DNA of 34,560 nt from CAZIVE01 sp964542435 (GTDB lineage Bacteria; Bacteroidota; Bacteroidia; Bacteroidales; Tannerellaceae), in NCBI GenBank assembly GCA_964542435.1, contig CAZIVE010000017.1, positions 1-34,560 on the forward strand, written 5' to 3'. The translations under genes and the position numbers were made by a program. Positions 25,064 to 33,710 of the stretch are shown here, piece after piece. The notes beneath the pieces are model-generated. The model was given only the letters and a program-made list of their open reading frames with translations. It made no database searches and was not told where the DNA came from. Positions within the stretch are counted from its first letter, which is position 1, and each line of letters starts with the position of its first letter.

Positions 25064-27052
25064 TTATCTCACAGGAATGTACTGAACGAAGGCCTCAATG
25101 GCTTCGTAAGAGGCGAGTCCGAGCTGATGATAAACCTCGGCCGTCGAACGGTTACGATCCTCAGCACGTTGCCAGAACAGACGTTCGTCGTCGCCCAGAT
25201 AAGGAGCGCTCTCTGCCTGTGACTGATGCTTGAGGATGGCATTGCGTTTGAAGCGCAGTTCTTCAGGCGACAGCGGAACAGCCATTTCCACATGGTCCAT
25301 CTCCCACTCTGCCCAAGCGCCGCGATACATCCAGATGCGGCATTTCTTCAGCCACTCTTCGTCCTTCACTTCGTCGATGGCAGCCAAGACAGCATCCAGG
25401 CAGACCTTATGCGTTCCGTGAGGATCGGCCAGATCGCCGGCAACGAACATCTCGTCGGGTTTGATCTCCAGAAGAATGTTCTTCACTACATCCTTATCGG
25501 CTTCGCCCAGATCGTGTTTCTTTACGAGTCCTGTCTCATAGAACGGGAGATCGAGGAAGTGAACATGATCGTCTTTCACACCGCTGTAACGGCAGGCATG
25601 ACGAGCCTCTTCGCGACGGATCGTGCCCTTCATAAAGAGGACATCCTTGCGTTCGGGTTCTCCGTTGTCCTTCTTCTCATAACGAAGATATTTGATGATC
25701 TTCTCCGCTTCATCCTTGACCTGATTGCCTTTCGGAGTGATTCGGTCGCAGACATCGCGCAGGTATTCGCAATAACGGATCACCTCATCATCGCCCACAG
25801 CGATATTACCGGAAGTCTCATAGCATACATGCACGTCGTGATGCTGATCGCAGAGACGACGCAGCGTGCCGCCCATAGAAATGACATCGTCATCGGGATG
25901 CGGGCTGAACACGATCACCTTCTTCGGATACGGCACGGCACGTTCGGGACGATTGCTATCGTCCGCATTGGGTTTTCCACCGGGCCATCCGGTAATCGTA
26001 TGCTGGATATCGTTAAAGATCATGATGTTTACGTTGTAGGCCGATCCGTAGAGAGCCAGCAGCTCAGCCAGACCGTTGGAACTGTAGTCCTTGTTGGTCA
26101 GCTTCAATATTGGTTTTCCGGTAAGCTGGCAAAGCCATACGATGGCACGACGGATCAGTTTGTTGTCCCATTCGCAGCTTGTGACAAGCCAAGGATGGCT
26201 GATGCGTGTCAGATTATAGGCAGCAGAAAGGTCGATGACAACCTTCGCATTCTGGTGATTCTGCAGGAACGTAGAGGGAACGGCATCGCTGATCTTGCCT
26301 TCCACGGTCTGAGCAATGATTTCAGACTTATCTTCGCCCCAGGCAAACAGAATGACGCTCTTTGCATTCAACATCGTGGAGATGCCCATCGTGATCACGC
26401 CGGCAGGAACAGCATCCTGAGAAACGAACGAACGAGCAGCTTCCTTACGAGCGCCACCTTCAATCAATACGAGGCGCGTGCGGGAACTGATGTTCGATCC
26501 GGCCGTATTGAACATGATATTACTGGAGTTACCAATGCCGAGAAGCATGCAGTCGATACCGCCGACCGCATTGATCTGATCTTCATACTGGCGGCAGAAA
26601 TCGAGGATGGAATCCTTCGGCATGCAACCGTCAGGTGCATAGACGTTCTTCGGATTGATGTCGATCCGATCCAGCAGCTCTTCCTTGATGCGAGCGATGT
26701 TACCGGCAGCATTGGAAGCCAACGGATAGAACTCATATTCGACGAAAGCAATGACATTCTTGAAGCTAAGATTCTCTTCCTTATGCAGGCGGATCAGCTC
26801 CTTATATAATCCCAGTGGAGATCTGCCTCCGGGAAGTGCGATGACATAATTGAGTCCGGCGTCCTGTTTCTTGCGGATCTGCATGGCGATTTCCTTGGCG
26901 ATGGAAAAAGCGCCCTCTTCGGCAGATTCATAAATGTTGGTCGGGATCTTCTCCAGACGTGTCAACACGGAATGATCGTAGGCATTCTCCGGACGATAGT
27001 ACTTCAGGGGAATGCGCGTGAGCGTGATTTGTGAACTTAAGTTCGTTTTCAT
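25064..27052 (-). CDS. NagB-like / PIG-L deacetylase fusion protein
   Basis: A 662-residue cytoplasmic fusion usually annotated as glucosamine-6-phosphate deaminase. Residues about 30-290 have the NagB fold (LPGGRSPLGLYKEL at 73-86; LLGIGNSSNIMF at 170-181). Aligned to E. coli NagB, catalytic Asp72, Asp141, His143 and Glu148 correspond to Tyr106, Ser176, Asn178 and Thr183, so classic deaminase chemistry seems lost. Residues about 375-600 are a PIG-L/LmbE zinc deacetylase with HPDDD (385-389) and PHGTHK (544-549), whose metal ligands His385, Asp388 and His548 are intact. N-deacetylation of an N-acetylglucosamine derivative is therefore the better supported activity. The middle segment (290-365) is well ordered in sequence but unassigned. 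I place the start at the ATG ending at 27052, behind a promoter; the frame is open further upstream without support. Confidence 0.88.
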   Translation of the reverse strand: MKTNLSSQITLTRIPLKYYRPENAYDHSVLTRLEKIPTNIYESAEEGAFSIAKEIAMQIRKKQDAGLNYVIALPGGRSPLGLYKELIRLHKEENLSFKNVIAFVEYEFYPLASNAAGNIARIKEELLDRIDINPKNVYAPDGCMPKDSILDFCRQYEDQINAVGGIDCMLLGIGNSSNIMFNTAGSNISSRTRLVLIEGGARKEAARSFVSQDAVPAGVITMGISTMLNAKSVILFAWGEDKSEIIAQTVEGKISDAVPSTFLQNHQNAKVVIDLSAAYNLTRISHPWLVTSCEWDNKLIRRAIVWLCQLTGKPILKLTNKDYSSNGLAELLALYGSAYNVNIMIFNDIQHTITGWPGGKPNADDSNRPERAVPYPKKVIVFSPHPDDDVISMGGTLRRLCDQHHDVHVCYETSGNIAVGDDEVIRYCEYLRDVCDRITPKGNQVKDEAEKIIKYLRYEKKDNGEPERKDVLFMKGTIRREEARHACRYSGVKDDHVHFLDLPFYETGLVKKHDLGEADKDVVKNILLEIKPDEMFVAGDLADPHGTHKVCLDAVLAAIDEVKDEEWLKKCRIWMYRGAWAEWEMDHVEMAVPLSPEELRFKRNAILKHQSQAESAPYLGDDERLFWQRAEDRNRSTAEVYHQLGLASYEAIEAFVQYIPVR

Positions 27053-27081
27053 ATTGTATTTGTTTTGATGTTTTTGAATTG

Positions 27082-27113
27082 CAAATATAGTCATTTCACA
27101 CGAAGTTCGCGAA
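27082..27113 (-). promoter_or_regulatory. Promoter for the NagB/PIG-L gene
   Basis: Minus strand: TTCG (27110-27113, one mismatch to TTTG), 20-base spacer, TATATTTG (27082-27089), then 29 bases to the ATG at 27052. Confidence 0.5.
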
Positions 27114-27579
27114 TAATTATCACCATCTTTCCCGCCTGAGAGCAGCAGCAAAAACAACGGACCGTACGATGCAGACCTATCACCTTGTAGCAACGAGGAT
27201 ATTTGCCATCTTTATGGGCGAAAGATCTTTCTTCCCATCCCAACGCCGCAACAAAACAACCGTTGCCCTTGGCAAATCACCTCAAACCGAAAGAGATTGC
27301 ACAAAAATGCATTTAGGTTGTAAAATACTCCTCAGTCACAACTGTGCTGTGCCAGCTCCCCTAATTTAGGAGAGCAGCTTTTGAGAGGATGGTTGGCGTT
27401 TTCTACCGATAGATTCATTTCCTACCGAGCTATTTAGACCTAAAGGCATGAAAGAAAAGAGGGGCGAAAGCGGAGAACGACGATGCAGCATGTTATAAAG
27501 GTGAAGACTTGCAATGCGTCTTCCTGCGCCTCCTCCACCGTTTTAACCAACATTACAAATTAGGTATGTATAAAATGGT
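27114..27579. other. Long intergenic region with hairpin and short direct repeats
   Basis: No convincing gene is present between the divergent nagB-like and mnmA promoters. It contains a hairpin at 27355-27375 (GCTCCCCTAA / TTAGGAGAGC, one mismatch) and, 28 bases later, two CTACCGA copies 19 bases apart (27403-27409, 27422-27428). The layout resembles a degenerate dispersed intergenic element. A 66-codon open frame at 27169-27369 has no recognisable features and I do not call it. Confidence 0.5.
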
Positions 27580-27587
27580 TACCTTTG
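27580..27587 (+). promoter_or_regulatory. Possible -7 box for mnmA and the operon behind it
   Basis: TACCTTTG matches TAnnTTTG and lies 36 bases before the mnmA ATG. The -33 position reads CAAA-like sequence rather than TTTG, so the match is partial. Confidence 0.4.
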
Positions 27588-27623
27588 TGACGAACTTTTA
27601 AATAGAGGAAGAATATCAGAAAG

Positions 27624-28703
27624 ATGGAAATTGCTGCTTTGGTCTCAGGTGGAGTGGACAGCTCCGTTGTTGTTTACCAACTCAAGGAGGCCGGATACAC
27701 GCCCACTATCTTCTACATCCGCATCGGAATGGTCGAAAAGGATGGGTTCATAGATTGCCCGGCTGAAGAAGATATAGAAATCACCACTTACATTGCAAAG
27801 AAATACGGCTGCCGTTTTGAAGAGGTTTCCCTTCACGACGAATACTGGGATCGTGTGGTAAGCTATACCATCGACTCCGTCAAACGTGGCCTCACGCCTA
27901 ATCCGGACATGATGTGCAACCGATTCATCAAATTCGGATGCTTCGAGGACAAATGGGGAAAAGACTTCGACAAGACCGCCACCGGCCATTATGCCACGAC
28001 AACTGAGATTGACGGCAAAGTATGGCTTTCCACAGCCAAAGATCCCGTGAAGGATCAGACCGACTTTCTCGGCCAGATCACGAACCTGCAGATCCAAAAA
28101 CTGATGTTTCCCATCGGCCACATGATGAAGAGCGAAGTGCGCGCCATCGCAGCGGCTCAGGACCTGCCCAGCGCACAGCGTAAGGACAGCCAGGGCATCT
28201 GCTTCCTCGGAAAGATCAACTACAACGACTTCATCGGCCGCTATCTTGGCGTGAAGAAGGGCAAGATCGTAGAACTGGAGACCGGAAAGATCCTCGGCGA
28301 GCACAACGGCTTCTGGTATCACACCATCGGTCAGCGCAAAGGACTGGGTCTGAGCGGCGGTCCGTGGTTCGTCATCAAGAAAGATGTCGATCAGAACATC
28401 GTATATGTTTCCAACGGTTACGATCCGGAGACACAATACGGAACGGTCATCAACATGCACGGATTCGATTTCATTACGGAAGATCCGTGGGGCGAATTCG
28501 ACGACGAAAAGGAAATTACTTTCAAGATCCGTCACACGCCGGACTTTACGCACGGTTACCTCCGGCGCATCGGCGATGTCTATCGCATCCGTTCGGACAA
28601 AAAGATACAAGGCATCGCGCCGGGACAATATGGCGTGGTCTATGACAAAGACCATCATCTATGTTACGGAAGTGGAATGATCATTGATAACGAAAAACAA
28701 TAG
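27624..28703 (+). CDS. mnmA: tRNA-specific 2-thiouridylase MnmA
   Basis: A 359-residue cytoplasmic enzyme that thiolates uridine 34 in the anticodon of tRNA for Lys, Glu and Gln. The PP-loop SGGVDSS (8-14) binds ATP to adenylate the base. The two catalytic cysteines are visible: Cys98 in NPDMMCNRFIKF and Cys193 in KDSQGICFLG. ATGHYA, DQTDFLGQ and the central YHTIGQRKGLGL are further family marks; the C-terminal part is the beta-barrel domain. DQTDFLGQ differs slightly from the usual DQSYFL, which I take as normal for one of the Bacteroidota paralogues. It is the first gene of a five-gene run; the calcium ATPase gene starts 8 bases after its stop, although the functions seem unrelated. Confidence 0.93.
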   Translation: MEIAALVSGGVDSSVVVYQLKEAGYTPTIFYIRIGMVEKDGFIDCPAEEDIEITTYIAKKYGCRFEEVSLHDEYWDRVVSYTIDSVKRGLTPNPDMMCNRFIKFGCFEDKWGKDFDKTATGHYATTTEIDGKVWLSTAKDPVKDQTDFLGQITNLQIQKLMFPIGHMMKSEVRAIAAAQDLPSAQRKDSQGICFLGKINYNDFIGRYLGVKKGKIVELETGKILGEHNGFWYHTIGQRKGLGLSGGPWFVIKKDVDQNIVYVSNGYDPETQYGTVINMHGFDFITEDPWGEFDDEKEITFKIRHTPDFTHGYLRRIGDVYRIRSDKKIQGIAPGQYGVVYDKDHHLCYGSGMIIDNEKQ

Positions 28704-28711
28704 CATTAATA

Positions 28712-31429
28712 ATGGGAAAAGAAAGCGAGCTCCGAATAAAGGGACTTACCAGTGAACAGGTGGAAGAAAACCGCCGCAAATATGGATGGAACATACTGAC
28801 TCCACCACCCAAAACCCCCATATGGAAACTATTCCTTGAAAAATTCAACGATCCGGTCATCAAGATTTTGCTTGTAGCCTGGCTGCTCTCCATGATCATC
28901 GCCGGATTCCATTGCTGGGGACCGGAAGCACAAGGCTTCACGCCGTTCCTCGAACCGCTGGGCATCTTCTTTGCCATCCTGCTTGCCACCGTCGTCAGCT
29001 TTGCCTTTGAACTGAAAGCCGACAAGTCGTTCGAAGTACTCAATACGGTCAACGACGACACACCTGTCAAGGTGATCCGCGACGGGAATATCTGCGAGAT
29101 TCCAAAAAAAGAGGTAGTCAACGAGGATGTTATCGTACTCAACACCGGCGAAGAGATTCCTGCCGATGGCAATCTGCTGGAAGCCGTCGGGATGCAAGTC
29201 AACGAATCCACTCTGACCGGCGAACCGCTGACTAGCAAAACCACTCATGAGGAGAACTTCGAGAAAGATGCTACCTATCCTTCCAATCGGGTGCTGCGCG
29301 GCACAACCGTCGCCGACGGCCACGGCATCATGCTGGTTGACAAGATCGGTGACGCCACGGATTATGGCAAGGTCTATCAAGGTTCACAGATCGACAACGA
29401 CATCGACACGCCGCTGCAGCAACAGCTGAACAGTCTCGCGAAGGTGATCAGCAAAGCCGGATATCTCATCGCGGCTATCACCTTCCTTTCGCTCACCATC
29501 AAATTCCTCGTCTCCACACCGCTCGATTCGATTCCTGCCACGGACATCATCGGTCATCTGTTGAACTACTTCATGGTAGCTGTCACGCTGATCGTGGTAT
29601 CTGTTCCGGAAGGACTTCCTATGAGCGTGACACTCAGTCTCGCGCTGAGCATGAACCGCATGCTGAAAACGAACAACCTAGTCCGCAAGATGCATGCCTG
29701 CGAGACGATGGGCGCTGCCACCGTGATCTGTACCGACAAGACGGGCACGCTGACGCAAAATCAGATGCAGGTGTATGCCACCGATTTCTTCGGACTGAAG
29801 GATCAGAAACTTGGCAACGACGATCTCAGCTGCCTCATCATGGAAGGCATCGCCGTGAACTCCACCGCTTATCTGGATGATAAAGAGGGCGAGACGAAAG
29901 TACTCGGGAATCCCACGGAAGGCGCTCTGCTGCTCTGGCTTCATAAGAACGACCAGTCGTATCTCTCTCTGCGTCACGGCGCACCTGCCATCAGTCAGCT
30001 TACCTTCTCGACCGATAGAAAGTATATGGCAACAGCCGTCAAATCGGCACTGCTCGGTAAATATATCCTGTACGTCAAAGGTGCTCCTGAGATCGTGCTT
30101 TCCAGATGCCAGCAGATCGACCTGGGCGACCGGAAAGAGGATGCGAACGCCTATCGTCCCACCATCGAACAGCAACTGCTGACCTATCAGAACAAAGCCA
30201 TGCGAACACTGGGCTTTGCCTACTGTGAATTGGAGGATAAACCTTCGGAAGATTTCCTCACGAACGGTTTGCCCGATGGTCTTTCCATGAAATATCTCGG
30301 TATCGTGGCAATAAGCGATCCAGTACGTCTGGATGTACCCCAAGCTGTAGAGAGCTGTCTGAAAGCCGGCATCGACATCAAGATCGTCACCGGCGACACG
30401 CCCGGAACGGCCCGCGAGATTGCCCGTCAGATCGGGATCTGGAAAGAAGACGACACCACGGAGCATAATCTGATCAGCGGACCTTCCTTCGCAGAGCTGA
30501 CGGATGAAGAGGCGCTCCACAAGGTCTCAGATATCAAGGTCATGAATCGTGCGCGTCCGAGCGATAAACAGCGGCTCGTCCGTCTTCTTCAGGAGAAGGG
30601 CAGCGTCGTAGCTGTCACAGGCGACGGGACCAACGACGCTCCGGCCTTGAAGGCTGCACAGGTGGGACTTTCCATGGGCGACGGAACGTCGGTAGCCAAA
30701 GAGGCCAGCGACATCACCATCATCGACAACTCGTTCGGGAGCATCGTCCGCGCCGTCATGTGGGGACGCTCTCTCTACCGCAACATACAGAAATTCCTGC
30801 TGTTCCAGCTCACCATCAACGTGGCGGCCTGCCTCATCGTGATGCTCGGTTCACTGATCGGTACCACATCGCCGCTCACCATCACGCAAATGCTTTGGGT
30901 AAACCTCATCATGGATACCTTTGCTGCAGCAGCTCTGGCTTCGCTGCCGCCCGATGAAAGAGTCATGAACGACAAGCCGCGCCGCAGTGGAAAAGACGGC
31001 GACTTCATCATTACTAAGTTCATGTCGTGGTTCATCTTCGGTGTCGGCATCCTGTTCGTCATTGTGCTGATGGGAATCATCCTTCTGTTCCACGGATCAG
31101 ACGGCATGTCGCCTCACGATCTGTCGTGGTTCTTCACCTTCTTCGTGATGCTGCAGTTTTGGAACATGTTCAATGCAAAGGCATTCATGGACGACCGTTC
31201 CGCACTGACAAGACTTCGCGGCAGCGGCGGATTCCTGCTGGTGGCTGCGCTGATCCTCGTCGGACAGTATCTGATCGTGACCTTCGGCGGAAGAATGTTC
31301 AGCGTTGTTCCGCTGCCAGCCAAAGACTGGCTGACCATTATTCTCGTCACCTCTCCGGTGTTAATCATCGGAGAACTGGTTCGTTTCATCATTCGTTTAT
31401 ATCATAAAAGTCATGAAAAAGTTCATTAA
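28712..31429 (+). CDS. PMCA-type calcium-translocating P-type ATPase
   Basis: A 905-residue P2-type ATPase that exports cations, most likely Ca2+, through the inner membrane. Spans M1-M2 lie at about 50-100, the actuator-domain motif reads LTGEPL (168-173; TGES in many relatives), M3-M4 at 250-310 with the ion-site motif VPEGLP (298-303), and the phosphorylated Asp342 is in CTDKTGTLT. The nucleotide and hinge regions show KGAPEIV and VTGDGTNDAPALK. Six C-terminal spans follow, with NLIMDTFAAAALA in M6 providing Asn and Asp for ion binding. The start lies 8 bases after mnmA, and its end overlaps the DUF4861 gene by 17 bases, so it is within one operon. Calcium as the substrate is inferred from PEGLP and the M6 motif. 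Confidence 0.92.
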   Translation: MGKESELRIKGLTSEQVEENRRKYGWNILTPPPKTPIWKLFLEKFNDPVIKILLVAWLLSMIIAGFHCWGPEAQGFTPFLEPLGIFFAILLATVVSFAFELKADKSFEVLNTVNDDTPVKVIRDGNICEIPKKEVVNEDVIVLNTGEEIPADGNLLEAVGMQVNESTLTGEPLTSKTTHEENFEKDATYPSNRVLRGTTVADGHGIMLVDKIGDATDYGKVYQGSQIDNDIDTPLQQQLNSLAKVISKAGYLIAAITFLSLTIKFLVSTPLDSIPATDIIGHLLNYFMVAVTLIVVSVPEGLPMSVTLSLALSMNRMLKTNNLVRKMHACETMGAATVICTDKTGTLTQNQMQVYATDFFGLKDQKLGNDDLSCLIMEGIAVNSTAYLDDKEGETKVLGNPTEGALLLWLHKNDQSYLSLRHGAPAISQLTFSTDRKYMATAVKSALLGKYILYVKGAPEIVLSRCQQIDLGDRKEDANAYRPTIEQQLLTYQNKAMRTLGFAYCELEDKPSEDFLTNGLPDGLSMKYLGIVAISDPVRLDVPQAVESCLKAGIDIKIVTGDTPGTAREIARQIGIWKEDDTTEHNLISGPSFAELTDEEALHKVSDIKVMNRARPSDKQRLVRLLQEKGSVVAVTGDGTNDAPALKAAQVGLSMGDGTSVAKEASDITIIDNSFGSIVRAVMWGRSLYRNIQKFLLFQLTINVAACLIVMLGSLIGTTSPLTITQMLWVNLIMDTFAAAALASLPPDERVMNDKPRRSGKDGDFIITKFMSWFIFGVGILFVIVLMGIILLFHGSDGMSPHDLSWFFTFFVMLQFWNMFNAKAFMDDRSALTRLRGSGGFLLVAALILVGQYLIVTFGGRMFSVVPLPAKDWLTIILVTSPVLIIGELVRFIIRLYHKSHEKVH

Positions 31430-32633
31430 CGCACTGCTGGTGATGCTCATCGTATTCTCATCCTGCTCGAAGAAACCGGATATTGAGATTAAGATCATGA
31501 ACAATACCAAGACAGACAGACAGGAGATCACAGAGGTCTCCATGAAGTATCTTCAGGAGATGAAGAAAGAGGCATTCATCCTCACCGATGAGAATGGCAA
31601 GGAGGTTCCCTATCAAATCACCTACGACAGTCTGATCGTCTTTCCTGCCACGGTCAAAGCAAACAGTTCCGTTATCTACAAAATAAAAGCGGGCCAGCCA
31701 GCCGCTGTCAAGACAATCGTCTCGGGGCGTGTCTATCCCGAACGGCTCGACGATGTGGCCTGGGAAAACGACCGCATCGCATTCCGTCTTTACGGTCCGG
31801 CCCTGCAGAACTCCGGAGAAAAAGCCTACGGCTATGATGTCTGGGTAAAGAATACCAAGGATCTAATCGTGGATGAACGGTATCGCCGTCAGTTGGACCG
31901 CTCGGCACAAACGCGACTTCCGGAACTCCATCAGAAAGATTCCGCAGCGGCACAGCTGCTGGAAGATTCCATCTCCTATCATATCGACCATGGCAACGGA
32001 TTGGACTTCTACAAAGTCGGTCCTACGCTGGGTGCCGGAACGACCGCCCTGCTGGTTGACGATAAGATTCTCTATCCTTGGGGTTATGCCAAGCAGGAGA
32101 TTCTCGACAACGGACCGCTTCGCTTCACGGTGCGCCTCACCTATCCGCCCGTAAAGATCGGAACGGATGCAGCCGTTGTCGAGAAACGGGTCATCACACT
32201 GGATGCTGGTTCGCAGATGAACAAGGTGACGGTCTCTTACGAAGGCCTCACCAAGGAATGTCCCATCGTCACGGGCATCGTCCTGCATAAAGACGCCATT
32301 CAGAACATCGACACTACGGCACATAGCATGGCTGTCGCCGAAGCTCCTTCCGGACAGGACGGACGCATCTATGTAGCTGCCGTATTCCCCAGATCGCCAT
32401 TGTCCATCCAGCCCGTTCCTTTCAACGAGAAGGAGAAAGCGGAGCGCGGAGCCGAAGGACAACTGCTGGCAAAGAACCTTTACAAGCCGAAGGGCAAGTT
32501 CGTTTACTACTTCGGGGCTGGTTGGAGCAAATGGGGTTTCAGCGAACCCAACGACTGGTTCGGTTTTGTCAACAACTTCTCCACGCAGGTTCAGAAACGG
32601 CTGTTCACCATCGTCAGCTATGTAGAAAAATAG
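31413..32633 (+). CDS. DUF4861 family lipoprotein
   Basis: A 406-residue protein with a lipoprotein signal (MKKFINALLVMLIVFSSC, lipid cysteine at residue 18, then SKKPD). The mature chain matches DUF4861: an N-terminal beta domain with ITYDSLIVFPATVKANSS, RIAFRLYGPALQNSGEKAYGYDVW, the DHGNGLDFYKVGPTLGAGTTAL block, LYPWGYAKQEILDNGPLRFTVRL and the final KFVYYFGAGWSKWGF. DUF4861 proteins occur in Bacteroidota polysaccharide-use loci, often with uronate enzymes, and a role on unsaturated or uronic-acid-containing oligosaccharides is plausible; I know no firmly assigned activity. Here it sits directly before kdgK and eda (18-base gaps) and overlaps the end of the calcium ATPase gene, which supports a link to uronate catabolism. 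Without basic exclusion residues after Cys+3 its final membrane is uncertain. Confidence 0.85.
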   Translation: MKKFINALLVMLIVFSSCSKKPDIEIKIMNNTKTDRQEITEVSMKYLQEMKKEAFILTDENGKEVPYQITYDSLIVFPATVKANSSVIYKIKAGQPAAVKTIVSGRVYPERLDDVAWENDRIAFRLYGPALQNSGEKAYGYDVWVKNTKDLIVDERYRRQLDRSAQTRLPELHQKDSAAAQLLEDSISYHIDHGNGLDFYKVGPTLGAGTTALLVDDKILYPWGYAKQEILDNGPLRFTVRLTYPPVKIGTDAAVVEKRVITLDAGSQMNKVTVSYEGLTKECPIVTGIVLHKDAIQNIDTTAHSMAVAEAPSGQDGRIYVAAVFPRSPLSIQPVPFNEKEKAERGAEGQLLAKNLYKPKGKFVYYFGAGWSKWGFSEPNDWFGFVNNFSTQVQKRLFTIVSYVEK

Positions 32634-32651
32634 ATTTAATCCTATACAATC

Positions 32652-33692
32652 ATGAAAGACAAAATCGTCACATTCGGTGAAATCATGTTGCGACTGGCTA
32701 CTCCGGATTATCTCCGGTTCAACCAGGCCACAGCCTATTCTGCAACGTTCGGCGGAGGCGAAGCCAACGTAGCGGTCTCGCTTGCCAACTACGGGATGAA
32801 GGCAGAATTCGTCACGCGTCTCCCTCACAACGATATAGCCCGCGCTTGCCTCATGGACCTTCGCGGGTATGGCGTCGTCACGGATCATATTGTCTTCGGC
32901 GGCGACCGCATCGGCATCTACTTTCTCGAGACAGGTGCTGTGGCGCGTCCCAGCAAAGTGATCTACGATCGCGCCCATTCTGCCATCGCGGAGATCCAAT
33001 CCGGCATGATTGATTGGGAGACAGTCTTCGGCGACGCACGCTGGTTTCATTGGACCGGTATCACGCCGGCCATCTCGCAAGGCGCAGCCGATGTTTGTCT
33101 GGAAGCGGTAAAGGCAGCCAACAGATTGGGCATCACCGTCTCCTGCGATCTCAACTTCCGCAAGAACCTTTGGAAATACGGCAAGAGTGCCTCTGAAGTG
33201 ATGCCGGAACTGGTGGCCGGAAGCGATGTCATCCTCGGCAACGAAGAGGATTGCGAAAAGATCTTCGGCATCAAACCGGAAGGCTTCGATGCAGCCAAGA
33301 CCGGCGGCGATGTGGATGAAAGCAAATTCGAATCGGTATGCAAACAGATGATGAGCCGCTTTCCGAAAGCACGTAAGGTGATCATCACCCTTCGCGGAGC
33401 GGTCAATGCCAACCACAATACGTGGGGCGGAGTTCTCTTCAGCGAAGGAAGGCTTTACCAGTCGCGGCGTTACGACATCACACACATCGTGGACCGCGTG
33501 GGCGGCGGCGATTCCTTCATGGGCGGACTAATCTACGGTCTACTCAGCTACAGTGACGATCAGAAAGCACTCGACTTCGCAACAGCTGCCTCCTGTTTAA
33601 AACATACCATTTACGGCGATTTCAATCAGGTCACCGTCGAAGAGGTGGAAAAACTTATGAACGGTGACGCGAGCGGTCGCGTCGTCAGATAA
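32652..33692 (+). CDS. kdgK: 2-keto-3-deoxygluconate kinase
   Basis: A 346-residue PfkB-family sugar kinase. It phosphorylates 2-keto-3-deoxygluconate with ATP to KDPG in the cytoplasm, the entry step for products of pectin, alginate and other uronate breakdown. The N-terminus reads VTFGEIMLRLATP and FGGGEANVAVSLANYG, the substrate-binding region of KdgK; the sugar-binding Arg is in CDLNFRKNLW (165-174). The catalytic base is Asp287 in the second PfkB signature DRVGGGDSFMGGL, which also forms the anion hole. Length fits Bacteroidota KdgK. It lies 18 bases after the DUF4861 gene and 18 bases before eda, giving two consecutive pathway steps in one operon. Confidence 0.93.
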   Translation: MKDKIVTFGEIMLRLATPDYLRFNQATAYSATFGGGEANVAVSLANYGMKAEFVTRLPHNDIARACLMDLRGYGVVTDHIVFGGDRIGIYFLETGAVARPSKVIYDRAHSAIAEIQSGMIDWETVFGDARWFHWTGITPAISQGAADVCLEAVKAANRLGITVSCDLNFRKNLWKYGKSASEVMPELVAGSDVILGNEEDCEKIFGIKPEGFDAAKTGGDVDESKFESVCKQMMSRFPKARKVIITLRGAVNANHNTWGGVLFSEGRLYQSRRYDITHIVDRVGGGDSFMGGLIYGLLSYSDDQKALDFATAASCLKHTIYGDFNQVTVEEVEKLMNGDASGRVVR

Positions 33693-33710
33693 TCCAAACA
33701 CATAAAAACC

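Noticed and set aside
25226..26809. Plus-strand open frame of about 527 codons opposite the NagB/PIG-L gene
   Set aside because: Antisense shadow of a conserved gene; no start signal or domain.
27645..28658. Minus-strand open frame of about 337 codons opposite mnmA
   Set aside because: Antisense to a gene with all catalytic motifs; no promoter or domain.
31863..33485. Minus-strand open frame of about 540 codons opposite DUF4861 and kdgK
   Set aside because: It spans two real genes and the gap between them, and its translation lacks any family features.
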